Shown here piece by piece: positions 6,891 through 14,470 of a stretch of 15,619 nucleotides of DNA (within the stretch, counting starts at the first letter, position 1; each line of letters begins with the position of its first letter). The DNA comes from Dehalococcoidia bacterium UBA6495 (GTDB taxonomy: Bacteria; Chloroflexota; Dehalococcoidia; Lucifugimonadales; UBA826). The notes beneath the pieces are model-generated. The model saw nothing but the letters and a program-made list of their open reading frames with translations. It was not told the origin of the DNA and did not search any database. The stretch is taken from positions 6,097 to 21,715 of the forward strand of contig DJMH01000007.1 of NCBI GenBank assembly GCA_002435305.1, written 5' to 3'. The position numbers and the translations under genes were made by a program.

Positions 6891-7835
6891 ATGAAATTTG
6901 GAGCATCAATATCAAGTTACACCACCACATGGGACAGCATTGAAACAGCGATAAAAACTATGGAGTCAGGAAACTGGGATAGCATATGGTTCCCTGACCA
7001 TTTTATACCGCCAGCTGCGTGGAAGGGAGCTGAAGATCAACCTATTTTTGAATCGTGGTCTCTACTAGCTGCTGTCGCTGGAATGACCGAAAGGCTCCGA
7101 ATGGGTCATATGGTGAATGGAAATACCTATCGAAATCCTGCATTAGTGGCAAAGATGGCAACGACCATAGACCAGATATCTAGAGGCAGATTCATACTCA
7201 GCCACGGCGCCGCATGGTTCCAAAGGGAGCACGAGGCCTATGGCTGGGAATTTCCATCCCTAAGGGAACGTTCAGATAGATTCGAGGAGTCGTGTGCTCT
7301 TATCAGGATGCTTCTAAACTCTGAGGAACCCGTAAATTTCAAAGGAAAATATTACAGCTTGGAGAACGCACCGTTATCCCCAAGATCCGTTCAAAAGCCA
7401 CATATACCAATAATGATCGGAGGTTTGGGAGAGAAACGCACACTTAGGACACTAGCTAAATACGGGGACATGTGGAACCTAGATGGTTTCGGTGTGGGTA
7501 AAGAAGAAAACGTACGTTATGGTGGCATGTCCCTAGAGTTGTTTAACCGAAAAGTCGATATTCTACATAAACATTGTGAAGATGCTGGCAGGGATCCCTC
7601 AGAAATATCTCTTACAATTTCAATGCCTACTAAACTGTCAAACAATCAAACGGAAACAGATGCTTTTATCCAGCAAGTTGGACCTGGAACGGTTGCTGGT
7701 AGTGCCGACTACATCGTTTCAAGGGTTGGAGAATTCATGGAAGCAGGTGTAGATGAAATTATGTTTTCACCGAGACCAAGTGACAGTGAATCCCTACAGG
7801 CACTTGACGAAGAGGTTCTTTCTGCATTTGACTAG
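6891..7835 (+). CDS. LLM-class flavin/F420-dependent oxidoreductase (luciferase-like)
   Basis: Members of this TIM-barrel family use FMN or coenzyme F420 for monooxygenation or hydride transfer. The 314 residues are typical. Visible family elements are MKFGASIS at the first strand, WFPDHF (33-38), YRNPALVAKMATTID (80-94) followed by GRFILSHGAAW (99-109), the cofactor loop PIMIGGLGEKRTLR (173-186) and GDMWN (192-196). These resemble F420-dependent members, but cofactor and substrate cannot be decided from sequence alone. Start ATG 6891 is preceded by AAGGAT. SAR202-type genomes are known to carry many paralogues of this class, used in proposals for oxidation of refractory organic matter; that link is inference here. 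Its stop codon shares the palindrome CTAG with the stop of the convergent dehydrogenase gene. Confidence 0.92.
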   Translation: MKFGASISSYTTTWDSIETAIKTMESGNWDSIWFPDHFIPPAAWKGAEDQPIFESWSLLAAVAGMTERLRMGHMVNGNTYRNPALVAKMATTIDQISRGRFILSHGAAWFQREHEAYGWEFPSLRERSDRFEESCALIRMLLNSEEPVNFKGKYYSLENAPLSPRSVQKPHIPIMIGGLGEKRTLRTLAKYGDMWNLDGFGVGKEENVRYGGMSLELFNRKVDILHKHCEDAGRDPSEISLTISMPTKLSNNQTETDAFIQQVGPGTVAGSADYIVSRVGEFMEAGVDEIMFSPRPSDSESLQALDEEVLSAFD

Positions 7836-8785
7836 GAAAGTTTTTTTGTAAGGTTCAAGTACATATCTTCGGCCAAATCTTGTATTGTATATTCAGGTTC
7901 CCAGCCCCACTCCTCCCTGGCTTTGGAATCATCGAGGGATATAGGCCATGAATCTGCCATCGACTGTCTGACAGGGTCTATTTTATAACTGATTTCAAAC
8001 CGGGGATTGATTTTCATTATCTCTCTCGCAAGATCGTCCGGGGTAAAAGTCATCGCGTGGATATTGAAATCGGAGTGGTGAATCAAAACCTGCGAATCAG
8101 CCTGGTATAACTTGATTAAGGCATTGATTGCATCTGGCATATACATCATGGGCAAAGCAGTGTCGGGGGCAAGATAGCATTCGTACGAGTTTTTCCTTAT
8201 TGCCTCATAGAACATCGCCACTGCGTAGTCTGTAGTCCCGGCTGTCGGTTCTGTTTTCCAGCTAATGATTCCTGGTAATCTTATCCCCCTCACGTCCAAT
8301 CCCAGCTTTGAGTGGTAATAATTGCCCATCAATTCTCCAAAAACCTTTGATATTCCATAAACTGTGTCGGGGTTTTGAATAGTGTCGTTGGGTGTCCTGG
8401 TTCGAGGAGTCTTATCTCCAAAAGCGGCAATAGAACTTGGCAGTATCACTTTCTCCAGGCCGTTTAAATATGCACATTCTAAAATGTTGAATGTGCCGTT
8501 TATATTCACGTCATGGGCAATGGTTCTTATGGTTTCAGCAGTAGCTGACAGTATTGATGACATGTGAAATATTGTGCCGACTTTAAAATCTCTCACGATT
8601 TTTTCTAAAGCATTGAAGTCTGTTACATCCAGAACAACATTTGGGCCAGTTTCAAGTATGTCTTCAGATAAAGGGGTCTTATTCCATCCTGCTATCACAG
8701 TATCACCATCGTAATTGTCTCTTAGAGCAGGAACCAGCTCAGACCCGATTTGCCCTGCGGTGCCAGTTACAAGAATATTATCCAT
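7832..8785 (-). CDS. Extended SDR, L-threonine 3-dehydrogenase-like (epimerase fold)
   Basis: This is an NAD-dependent extended short-chain dehydrogenase of 317 residues. The Rossmann motif is GTAGQIG (8-14) and the catalytic pair is Y143/K147 (YGISK) with the S117/S118 region (LPSSIA). The blocks GTTDYAVAMFYEA, LPMMYMPDA and ADSWPISLDDSKAREEWGW closely resemble the UDP-galactose-epimerase-like L-threonine dehydrogenase, which oxidises L-threonine to 2-amino-3-ketobutyrate. The usual partner, 2-amino-3-ketobutyrate CoA ligase (kbl), is not next to it, so a related beta-hydroxy acid substrate remains possible. GAGG before the ATG supports the start. It is the last gene of the minus-strand cluster, only 19 bases after the preceding SDR gene, so co-transcription is likely. 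No terminator is visible at its end; its stop codon overlaps that of the convergent gene. Confidence 0.88.
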   Translation of the reverse strand: MDNILVTGTAGQIGSELVPALRDNYDGDTVIAGWNKTPLSEDILETGPNVVLDVTDFNALEKIVRDFKVGTIFHMSSILSATAETIRTIAHDVNINGTFNILECAYLNGLEKVILPSSIAAFGDKTPRTRTPNDTIQNPDTVYGISKVFGELMGNYYHSKLGLDVRGIRLPGIISWKTEPTAGTTDYAVAMFYEAIRKNSYECYLAPDTALPMMYMPDAINALIKLYQADSQVLIHHSDFNIHAMTFTPDDLAREIMKINPRFEISYKIDPVRQSMADSWPISLDDSKAREEWGWEPEYTIQDLAEDMYLNLTKKLS

Positions 8786-8804
8786 TTCAACCTCATTCCC
8801 CTTT

Positions 8805-9557
8805 TTATATCATCAGGTCTCCACCATTTATATCGATGGATGCCCCCGTTATATACGAGGCCTGATCAGATGCCAGAAATGCAACAAGGTCAGCCACCTC
8901 TGAAGGTTGTCCAAGCCGCTTTGCAGGAAATATATTTGCATATTCGTGTTTTCTTTCATCTGAAATAGTTGATCTCACCATTTCCGTATCGATCAAGCCA
9001 GGACACACCGCATTCACGGTTACACCATATTCGGCAACTTCTTTAGCCGCATGCCTTGTCAAACCAAGCACTGCGGCTTTCCCGGCCGTGTAATGTGCTC
9101 CACCAATAGTGCTGACATTTTTCCCAGCACTTGATGAAATATTGATTATCCTCCCCCATCTATTTTGCTGCATTGAAGGCAATACGGCTTTGGAACACAA
9201 AAAAGTCGACTTCAAATTCCCTTCAACCACGTAATCCCATTCCTCTTCTGATATCTGAAGCAGGGGTGTGGGTCGTAATACTCCAGCATTATTGACCAAT
9301 ACATCGGTGTGTCCAAAATTATTTTCGGTATGCTTGATCATTTGTTCGACATCATGAATATCGGTGACATTACCAACATATGAAATCACGGCAGAGTTAT
9401 AGCTTTTGATATCAGAGACAGTTGCCTTAGCCGTGGTCTCGTTTATATCGTTAACAACGACTGAGGCACCCTGCTGAGCTAGTGAATGGGCTATAGCGCT
9501 ACCCATACCTTGGCCAGCACCGGTTACTATTGCCACTTTCTCTTCTAATGTACCCAC
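8805..9557 (-). CDS. Short-chain dehydrogenase/reductase, FabG-like, GTG start
   Basis: This is a classical NAD(P)-dependent SDR. From the GTG at 9557 it has 250 residues, the normal size. Visible motifs are TGAGQGMG (12-19), D37 at the end of strand 2 (favours NAD), NNAG (89-92), N114, S142 or S143, and the catalytic Y156/K160 in YTAGK, then PGLIDTEMV and a C-terminal INGGDLMI. I prefer GTG 9557 to the ATG at 9614 because GAGGAG precedes it at good spacing and MGTLEEKVAIVTGAG is the classic start; the longer form would add a basic 19-residue leader that looks untranslated. It probably interconverts an alcohol and a ketone in the pathway served by the cluster. The substrate is not predictable. 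Confidence 0.9.
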   Translation of the reverse strand: MGTLEEKVAIVTGAGQGMGSAIAHSLAQQGASVVVNDINETTAKATVSDIKSYNSAVISYVGNVTDIHDVEQMIKHTENNFGHTDVLVNNAGVLRPTPLLQISEEEWDYVVEGNLKSTFLCSKAVLPSMQQNRWGRIINISSSAGKNVSTIGGAHYTAGKAAVLGLTRHAAKEVAEYGVTVNAVCPGLIDTEMVRSTISDERKHEYANIFPAKRLGQPSEVADLVAFLASDQASYITGASIDINGGDLMI

Positions 9558-9663
9558 GTTTAGACTCCTCTTAGATTTTGCCCGGTTGGTTTTCGGTAAC
9601 CAGAAAGCACACAAGGCCCAATGGTAAATAAACCCATCTAGGTCCTAGCATATACATTGGTGC

Positions 9664-11241
9664 TCATTTACCTTGCTTGATAAATTCAGCGATTTTTTCT
9701 CCGATCATCATTGCGGGAACATTTGTGTTTGCCCTTACACAGTCGTGCATTATAGACGCATCACCCAAACGTAAATTTTCAAAGCCGTGGACCTTACCAT
9801 ACTGGTCAACAACAGCCATCGAATCTGATTCAGGTCCCATTTTGCACGTACCACTTATATGATGACTGGTTGTTGCGTTTTTTAGGATCCATAAATCTAG
9901 TAAATCATTATCTTTTAACTCTTGATCGGTAGGTTGAATACGTCTTGTGACGATTGATTCATAAGAATTTCCATCGCCCACCTCTGCGCACAATCTCACA
10001 CACTCCCTCATCCGTCTTAGGTCCTCCTCTTCCCTAAAGTAGTTATAGTTCAGATGAGGTTGAACCTGTGGATCTGAGGATCTCAACAAAAGCTCCCCTG
10101 AGCCTATTTGAAGATACAGGCAAGCACTCATACCTACGCCTTTATACATATCCTCACCATCAGTCATGTAAAACTTTTGTGGAACTGTGGCAGTATGATG
10201 AACCATCATATCGTTGTGAAGTTCCGATCCTTCAGCGGTGTATCTTATTGCAACCGTGGCGCCACGCTTGGATCCATCCTTTAGATGCTCATAGTCATCA
10301 TTTACTTCCCATATAAGGCGAACCTGGGGATGATCTCTTAGATTTTGGCCTACACCGGGCAGGTGATGTAACACCTCTATTCCCTTTCCTCCGAGATGCT
10401 CATTAGGGCCTATACCGGACAGCATAAGCAATTGCGGTGACCCTATTGCACCAGCGCTGACAATTATTTCCGCTCCTTTCTCGATAAAGACATCTCCATC
10501 TTTCTCTACTTCTACCCCAACAGCCTTTTTATTACTCAATTTTATTTTTCGGACATTGCAGTCAGCTTTCAAGGTTAGGTTCTTACGGTTTCGGGCAGGG
10601 TTTAGGTAAGTCAAAGCTGTACTCTGACGAACTCTGTTAATAGTGTTAAATGGCATGGGGCCGACGCCGGTTGAATCAGGATCATTATGATCTTCTGTAG
10701 CAGGAAATCCTATATCCCTAAATCCTTGGAAAAAAGCTTCTGCATCGCGGGTCCATTCGTCTTTTGGATGCCGGCGAACACGTACGGGTCCATCATGGCC
10801 ATGAAAATCCCCCCCCATATCAGTATCGTTCTCTAATTTTTTGAAGGCGGGAAGACACTTTTCGAAACTCCATTCTTCGTTTCCATGCTCCGCCCACGTG
10901 TCATAGTCTTGCGGATCTCCCCGAAGAAAAATCTGTGCATTCACGGCACTAGAACCGCCCATAGCTTTACCCCTGGGAATTAACATTGGGGAATCTTGCT
11001 CTTCTGTAGCATCGGCGACAAAAAGCCAACGTTTTTCATCACCAGGGTCAAGCCACCAGTTTGGTTCGTCTAAAAGCTCAGGGCCATAACCGTACTTAAA
11101 TTTTTCTGGGAGTGAAGAAAAATCCTCATAGTCACTACCTGACTCCAGGAGAAGCACAGATTTAGATTCATCTTCACTCAATCTTGTAGCTATAATGGCT
11201 CCAGCAGACCCGGCTCCAACAACTATGTAATCGTATTCCAT
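9664..11241 (-). CDS. GMC family FAD-dependent alcohol oxidoreductase
   Basis: Glucose-methanol-choline enzymes oxidise primary alcohols or sugars with FAD. The 525 residues fit choline-dehydrogenase-like members. The FAD dinucleotide fold is DYIVVGAGSAGAIIATRL (4-21) with an acidic partner at E33. GMC signature 1 is RGKAMGGSSAVNAQIFLRG (90-108), signature 2 is SAGAIGSPQLLMLSGIGP (262-279), and the active-site His lies in TSHHISGTCKMG (458-469), followed by DASIMHDCVRANTNVPAM with N505 or N507. There is no signal peptide, so it should be cytoplasmic. The Shine-Dalgarno site is modest (GGAG, 8 bases before ATG). It lies between two SDR genes in the same direction (gaps of 63 and 106 bases), suggesting stepwise oxidation of an alcohol. 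Confidence 0.94.
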   Translation of the reverse strand: MEYDYIVVGAGSAGAIIATRLSEDESKSVLLLESGSDYEDFSSLPEKFKYGYGPELLDEPNWWLDPGDEKRWLFVADATEEQDSPMLIPRGKAMGGSSAVNAQIFLRGDPQDYDTWAEHGNEEWSFEKCLPAFKKLENDTDMGGDFHGHDGPVRVRRHPKDEWTRDAEAFFQGFRDIGFPATEDHNDPDSTGVGPMPFNTINRVRQSTALTYLNPARNRKNLTLKADCNVRKIKLSNKKAVGVEVEKDGDVFIEKGAEIIVSAGAIGSPQLLMLSGIGPNEHLGGKGIEVLHHLPGVGQNLRDHPQVRLIWEVNDDYEHLKDGSKRGATVAIRYTAEGSELHNDMMVHHTATVPQKFYMTDGEDMYKGVGMSACLYLQIGSGELLLRSSDPQVQPHLNYNYFREEEDLRRMRECVRLCAEVGDGNSYESIVTRRIQPTDQELKDNDLLDLWILKNATTSHHISGTCKMGPESDSMAVVDQYGKVHGFENLRLGDASIMHDCVRANTNVPAMMIGEKIAEFIKQGK

Positions 11242-11304
11242 CCAACAGCTCCATTCTTATAAACTCTCTGACCAGGCAAGTGCCAACAAAGGAAATCAGG
11301 AGAT

Positions 11305-12111
11305 TTAATTCATCCGTCGCCCTCCATCAACATTAATCGCCTGCCCTGTGATATTGTGGGCGTCATCGGAAGCCAAAAAGGCCGCCAATTTGCCAATATC
11401 TTCCGGCGTCTGCTCTTTTTGCATTGGGGTACCAAGCTCGATGATCTTTTCAAATCGCTGCCGGCCAGTAAGTCCTTCCAAAGCTTGGTTATCCAAAAAA
11501 TCTGGCCGCCCAATAAGATGTTCAAATAATGGTGTCCATAATAAGCCAGGACATATTGCATTTACGTTGATTTGATATGGAGCCAGCTGAAGCGCATGGG
11601 ACTGTGTCCAACTCACAACTCCAGCTTTCGAAGCATTGTAGTGGGGTATGGAAGGGCTACCCTGTCGGGATGCGATCGAGGCAATATTTATTATTTTCCC
11701 CTGCTTTCTCTCTTTCATACTACCTTCAACAGCCAGTGAAACATTTACCACACCTCTGAGGTTGATAGCCAGCACTGTGTCCCAGTCATCCTCACTCGGC
11801 ACCTTTCTCTCCCACCAGCCATCTGCTCCAACAACACCGGCGTTATTTACCACAATGTCTATTTGGCCTAATTGTTCCAATAGGTCTGAAAGTAGCGATT
11901 GTGCAGCATCGGGACTCGTGACATCCAAGCAGGCTGACTGGGATTGTCCGCCCGATTTAACAATCTCTTCGGAAGTGCGTTGGGCACCTTCTAGATCGAT
12001 ATCACTCACCACTACGTTAGCTCCCTGCTCGGCCAGAACCTTTGATATGCCCTTACCGATGCCAAGGGCTGCTCCCGTAACTAACGCGTTCTTATTACTT
12101 AAATCTATCAT
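11305..12111 (-). CDS. Short-chain dehydrogenase/reductase
   Basis: This is a classical SDR of 268 residues from the ATG at 12111. Motifs are TGAALGIG (12-19), D37 in VVSDID (NAD preference), NNAG (89-92), N117, S145 and the catalytic Y158/K162 (YNASK). It carries an extended loop after PGLLWTPLF, rich in charged residues (about 195-235), which probably shapes a larger substrate pocket than in FabG. I prefer this start to the ATG at 12168: GGAG lies 9 bases before it, and the longer form would run into the preceding amidase gene (12138) with an unconserved leader. With this start the gap to the amidase is 26 bases, consistent with one transcript. The substrate is unknown; alcohol or sugar oxidation is the family norm. 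Confidence 0.9.
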   Translation of the reverse strand: MIDLSNKNALVTGAALGIGKGISKVLAEQGANVVVSDIDLEGAQRTSEEIVKSGGQSQSACLDVTSPDAAQSLLSDLLEQLGQIDIVVNNAGVVGADGWWERKVPSEDDWDTVLAINLRGVVNVSLAVEGSMKERKQGKIINIASIASRQGSPSIPHYNASKAGVVSWTQSHALQLAPYQINVNAICPGLLWTPLFEHLIGRPDFLDNQALEGLTGRQRFEKIIELGTPMQKEQTPEDIGKLAAFLASDDAHNITGQAINVDGGRRMN

Positions 12112-12137
12112 TCTAAATTCTCCAAAATGCGTTTTAT

Positions 12138-13571
12138 CTAACTTACAGGCGGCCTGCGTTGAATCCATGGTCGGGCCGATTCAAAAGCGGCACTAACGGC
12201 AAGAACAGTCTCTTCATCGCCATGTTTGCCCACGATATGCAGGCCTACGGGCATTCCATCAGAGTCGAATCCACATGGAATACTGGCTGCCGTAAACCCA
12301 ATTGTATTAATTGGATGAGTAAAAGGTACAAATCCCCACCCCGGATTGGGATAAGGGTCTTGGTCTCCAATTTTTTGAGGGTATTTGTCAGTAGGAAAAG
12401 CCGTAATGGGCATAGTCGGGGATACCAGAACGTCAAATGTCTCAAATTCATCCTCAAACTTATGAATCATTTGGTTTCTTATTCCCAGAGCTCTCACATA
12501 ATTTGTTGTCGTAACGTCCCTGCCTTGTTCAATTGCCCATTTCCCATACCATGTGAGCGGATCGGCCGGATCATCTAACAGATGGCCATTAGACACATAA
12601 GCCGAAGCAGCGAATATAACAAGCCAAGGATCAAAAGGGTTTTCCAGTTTCAGACTGGATTGATCAACTGAACATCCCAACTCCGAAAAAGCTTCAATCG
12701 CACCTTTAGTTATTTCTGCCACCTCTGCGTCCACGGAGATGCCTCCAAAATCTGGACTCCAACCTATACGAAATCCTGATACATCTCTTTCAGTAGCGGC
12801 CATAAAGTCGGGAACAGGGGCACGAAGAGAACCGGGGTCCCTGGAATCATATCCTGACAACACCTGGAGCATTAAAGCAGAATCTCTGACAGTCCGGGTT
12901 AACCCACCTTGCTGGCTGGTGTAATTGGCAGCTGGAGGAGAATTGATCCCTGTGTAACTGGACACTCTCCCCTGGGTGGGTTTAATTCCGTACGTGCCAG
13001 TAAAACTGGCAGGTATCCGAATTGAGCCACCACCATCTCCCCCTGTGGCCAAGGAGGTCAAGCCTGCGATTATGGATGCACCTGCACCTCCACTTGATCC
13101 ACCCGATGTACGCTCAGGATTCCACGGATTCCTGCAGGGATCTCCCAATCTGTTTTCGGTGGTTCCCAACAGTCCAAATTCAGGTGAATTAGTCTTTCCC
13201 AACATGATTGCCCCAGCGGATAACACCCTTTCGACCACGGCGCAATCAGCATCGGGTACTCTATCTTTGTATGCCAATGAACCGCCGGTTGTCTTCACAC
13301 CTTTGGTCATTTGTAGATCTTTTATCGAAATAGGTATTCCATGTAGGGGGCCAAGTTCGTCACCGGCGACGACTGCTTTCTCGGCTTTTCGCGCAGATTC
13401 TAATGCCAGTTCAGATGTGACGGTAAGATAAGAATTGAGCTGACCATCTAGCCTGTCTATACGATCCAGGTAAAGTTGAGTGATCTCTACCGGTGAGACC
13501 TCTTTACTTGCTATAAGTTCCTTGAGTTCTGTAGCCGGTGCGAACGCAAGATTTTCATCTATACCTGCCAT
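12138..13571 (-). CDS. Amidase signature family hydrolase
   Basis: This enzyme hydrolyses a carboxamide to acid plus ammonia or amine with a Ser-cisSer-Lys triad. From the ATG at 13571 it has 477 residues, typical for the family. K84 lies in PISIKD, the cis-serine is in SGGSSGG (156-162), and the nucleophile S183 is in GGGSIRIPASF, followed by YGIKPTQGRVS. The GatA-specific context (gatB/gatC neighbours) is absent, so this is more likely catabolic than a tRNA amidotransferase subunit. The start is chosen by GGAGGA 6 bases before ATG; an ATG 5 codons upstream has no such site. It is the first gene of the five-gene minus-strand cluster, with a candidate TATAAT promoter about 45 bases upstream. 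Release of ammonia would fit with the nitrogen theme at the left of the window, but that link is speculative. Confidence 0.93.
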   Translation of the reverse strand: MAGIDENLAFAPATELKELIASKEVSPVEITQLYLDRIDRLDGQLNSYLTVTSELALESARKAEKAVVAGDELGPLHGIPISIKDLQMTKGVKTTGGSLAYKDRVPDADCAVVERVLSAGAIMLGKTNSPEFGLLGTTENRLGDPCRNPWNPERTSGGSSGGAGASIIAGLTSLATGGDGGGSIRIPASFTGTYGIKPTQGRVSSYTGINSPPAANYTSQQGGLTRTVRDSALMLQVLSGYDSRDPGSLRAPVPDFMAATERDVSGFRIGWSPDFGGISVDAEVAEITKGAIEAFSELGCSVDQSSLKLENPFDPWLVIFAASAYVSNGHLLDDPADPLTWYGKWAIEQGRDVTTTNYVRALGIRNQMIHKFEDEFETFDVLVSPTMPITAFPTDKYPQKIGDQDPYPNPGWGFVPFTHPINTIGFTAASIPCGFDSDGMPVGLHIVGKHGDEETVLAVSAAFESARPWIQRRPPVS

Positions 13572-13614
13572 AGTCTTCCTCCACAATTATTGAGATGTTT
13601 CTCCAACTATGCGG

Positions 13615-13644
13615 ATTATAGCTCTTGGTGGGAGAGTGGTGTAA
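13615..13644 (-). promoter_or_regulatory. Candidate promoter of the amidase-dehydrogenase cluster
   Basis: A consensus -10 TATAAT (13620-13615) is preceded after 18 bases by TTACAC (13644-13639), a weak -35 match. The predicted leader is about 35 bases and contains the GGAGGA ribosome site. The perfect -10 is the main support. Confidence 0.5.
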
Positions 13645-13768
13645 GCAGAAGATTTATCAACGCTGAGCAACTCTTATTCACCCGGAGTTTCTGCTAAGAA
13701 GTTATGAATGGATAGACTAAATACCTACCCTAAATTTTCCTAACACATCGATTTCAAAAAATGCGGGA

Positions 13769-14215
13769 TTATAAATCAAACAAGTTCAAGGTTTCTGCTT
13801 TGGGAGTTTTTTTTCTCACCAAATTTCCTTTTGATGAATCAGCACCTTTATCCGATCCCACCGGCCTTCCTATTTTAGGAGGGTTGTTGAGTAACTCTAG
13901 CAAATCAATCTTAGAGATTAGTACTTTAGGTCTGCCTACACTTTTTTTTGTCTGTAAATATCCCCTCTGCTGCAAACGTCCTTCACTAATCCAAGCTTGA
14001 ATAGTCGCCTTTGCTGGAAGCTTCTCCGCCTGTGCCTCACGATATAAATATTGGGCCAATCTGTAGGCTTCATCGATATCAATCAATTCAGGTTGATTGA
14101 TTTCTTTTTCTAACTCCTTCAAGGCTTCCAAGGAGTTAGTGCGGACAAGAATGTCTTTAATCACGGACAAATCAACCTTCTGGACATCAAACATACTCGG
14201 ATACTGTTCCGGCAT
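13769..14215 (-). CDS. Hypothetical helix-turn-helix protein with two GRP (AT-hook-like) motifs
   Basis: I do not recognise a named family for the full 148 residues. The N-terminal 45 residues look helical (LEALKELEKEI). From about 47 to 110 there is a pattern like excisionase/MerR-type HTH domains: LPAKATIQAWISEGRL (66-81), then a wing containing VGRPKVLISKIDLLELL (93-109). A second GRP occurs at 116-118 in PKIGRPVGS, followed by a basic, probably disordered tail. GRP flanked by basic residues is the core of AT-hooks, so the tail may bind AT-rich DNA; the first GRP may simply be the wing. GAGGGG before the ATG supports the start. A T-tailed hairpin lies about 70 bases upstream on the same strand. 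It may be a regulator; its target is unknown. Confidence 0.75.
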   Translation of the reverse strand: MPEQYPSMFDVQKVDLSVIKDILVRTNSLEALKELEKEINQPELIDIDEAYRLAQYLYREAQAEKLPAKATIQAWISEGRLQQRGYLQTKKSVGRPKVLISKIDLLELLNNPPKIGRPVGSDKGADSSKGNLVRKKTPKAETLNLFDL

Positions 14216-14280
14216 AATAACCCCTCAAGAACCATGTAAGCGGATACTACACCAACTGCAGTCAAAATATAAATTCTTTG

Positions 14281-14309
14281 AAAAAATAACCGGCGCGAAC
14301 TGGTTATTA
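14281..14309 (-). terminator. T-tailed hairpin upstream of the HTH gene, terminator or attenuator
   Basis: On the minus strand, AATAACCAG (14309-14301) pairs with CCGGTTATT (14293-14285; one G-T pair) around a 6-base loop and runs into TTTT. No minus-strand gene is visible immediately upstream to be terminated, so it either ends a small unannotated transcript or acts as a leader attenuator for the HTH gene that starts about 65 bases later. Confidence 0.55.
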
Positions 14310-14377
14310 AGAAGTAGGAATAGATGCCTTGAAGGTCGTCTGCTAGAACATTATGATCACAAACCCCTGCAAAGTTT

Positions 14378-14397
14378 CACCTAGAACGCTTCAGGTG
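14378..14397. other. Stem-loop in the HTH/GIY-YIG intergenic region
   Basis: CACCT (14378-14382) and GAA (14384-14386) pair with TTC and AGGTG (14390-14397) around a CGC triloop, with one bulged A. There is no T tract. Its function is unknown; it could be a binding site or part of a leader. Confidence 0.35.
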
Positions 14398-14470
14398 CTA
14401 TTACTCTATTAATATCTTCGTTCTGGTCGTATTCTGAACTGACACATCGAAAATAGAGCGAGGCTACCTA

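Noticed and set aside
9558..9614. ATG 9614 as start of the SDR at 8805
   Set aside because: The GTG at 9557 has a clear GAGGAG site and gives the standard SDR N-terminus.
12112..12168. Longer start (ATG 12168) for the SDR at 11305
   Set aside because: The added 19 residues are not SDR-like and would overlap the amidase gene; GGAG precedes ATG 12111.
11648..12196. 182-codon plus-strand open frame over the SDR at 11305
   Set aside because: Antisense of a complete SDR with intact motifs; low-complexity Ser/Thr/Pro composition and no ribosome site.
12976..13431. 151-codon plus-strand open frame inside the amidase gene
   Set aside because: Antisense shadow rich in Pro/Ser with no domain; the amidase catalytic residues lie in the opposite frame.
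13761..14000. 79-codon plus-strand frame opposite the HTH gene
   Set aside because: No ribosome site or known domain; the minus-strand frame has GAGGGG and a recognisable HTH pattern.
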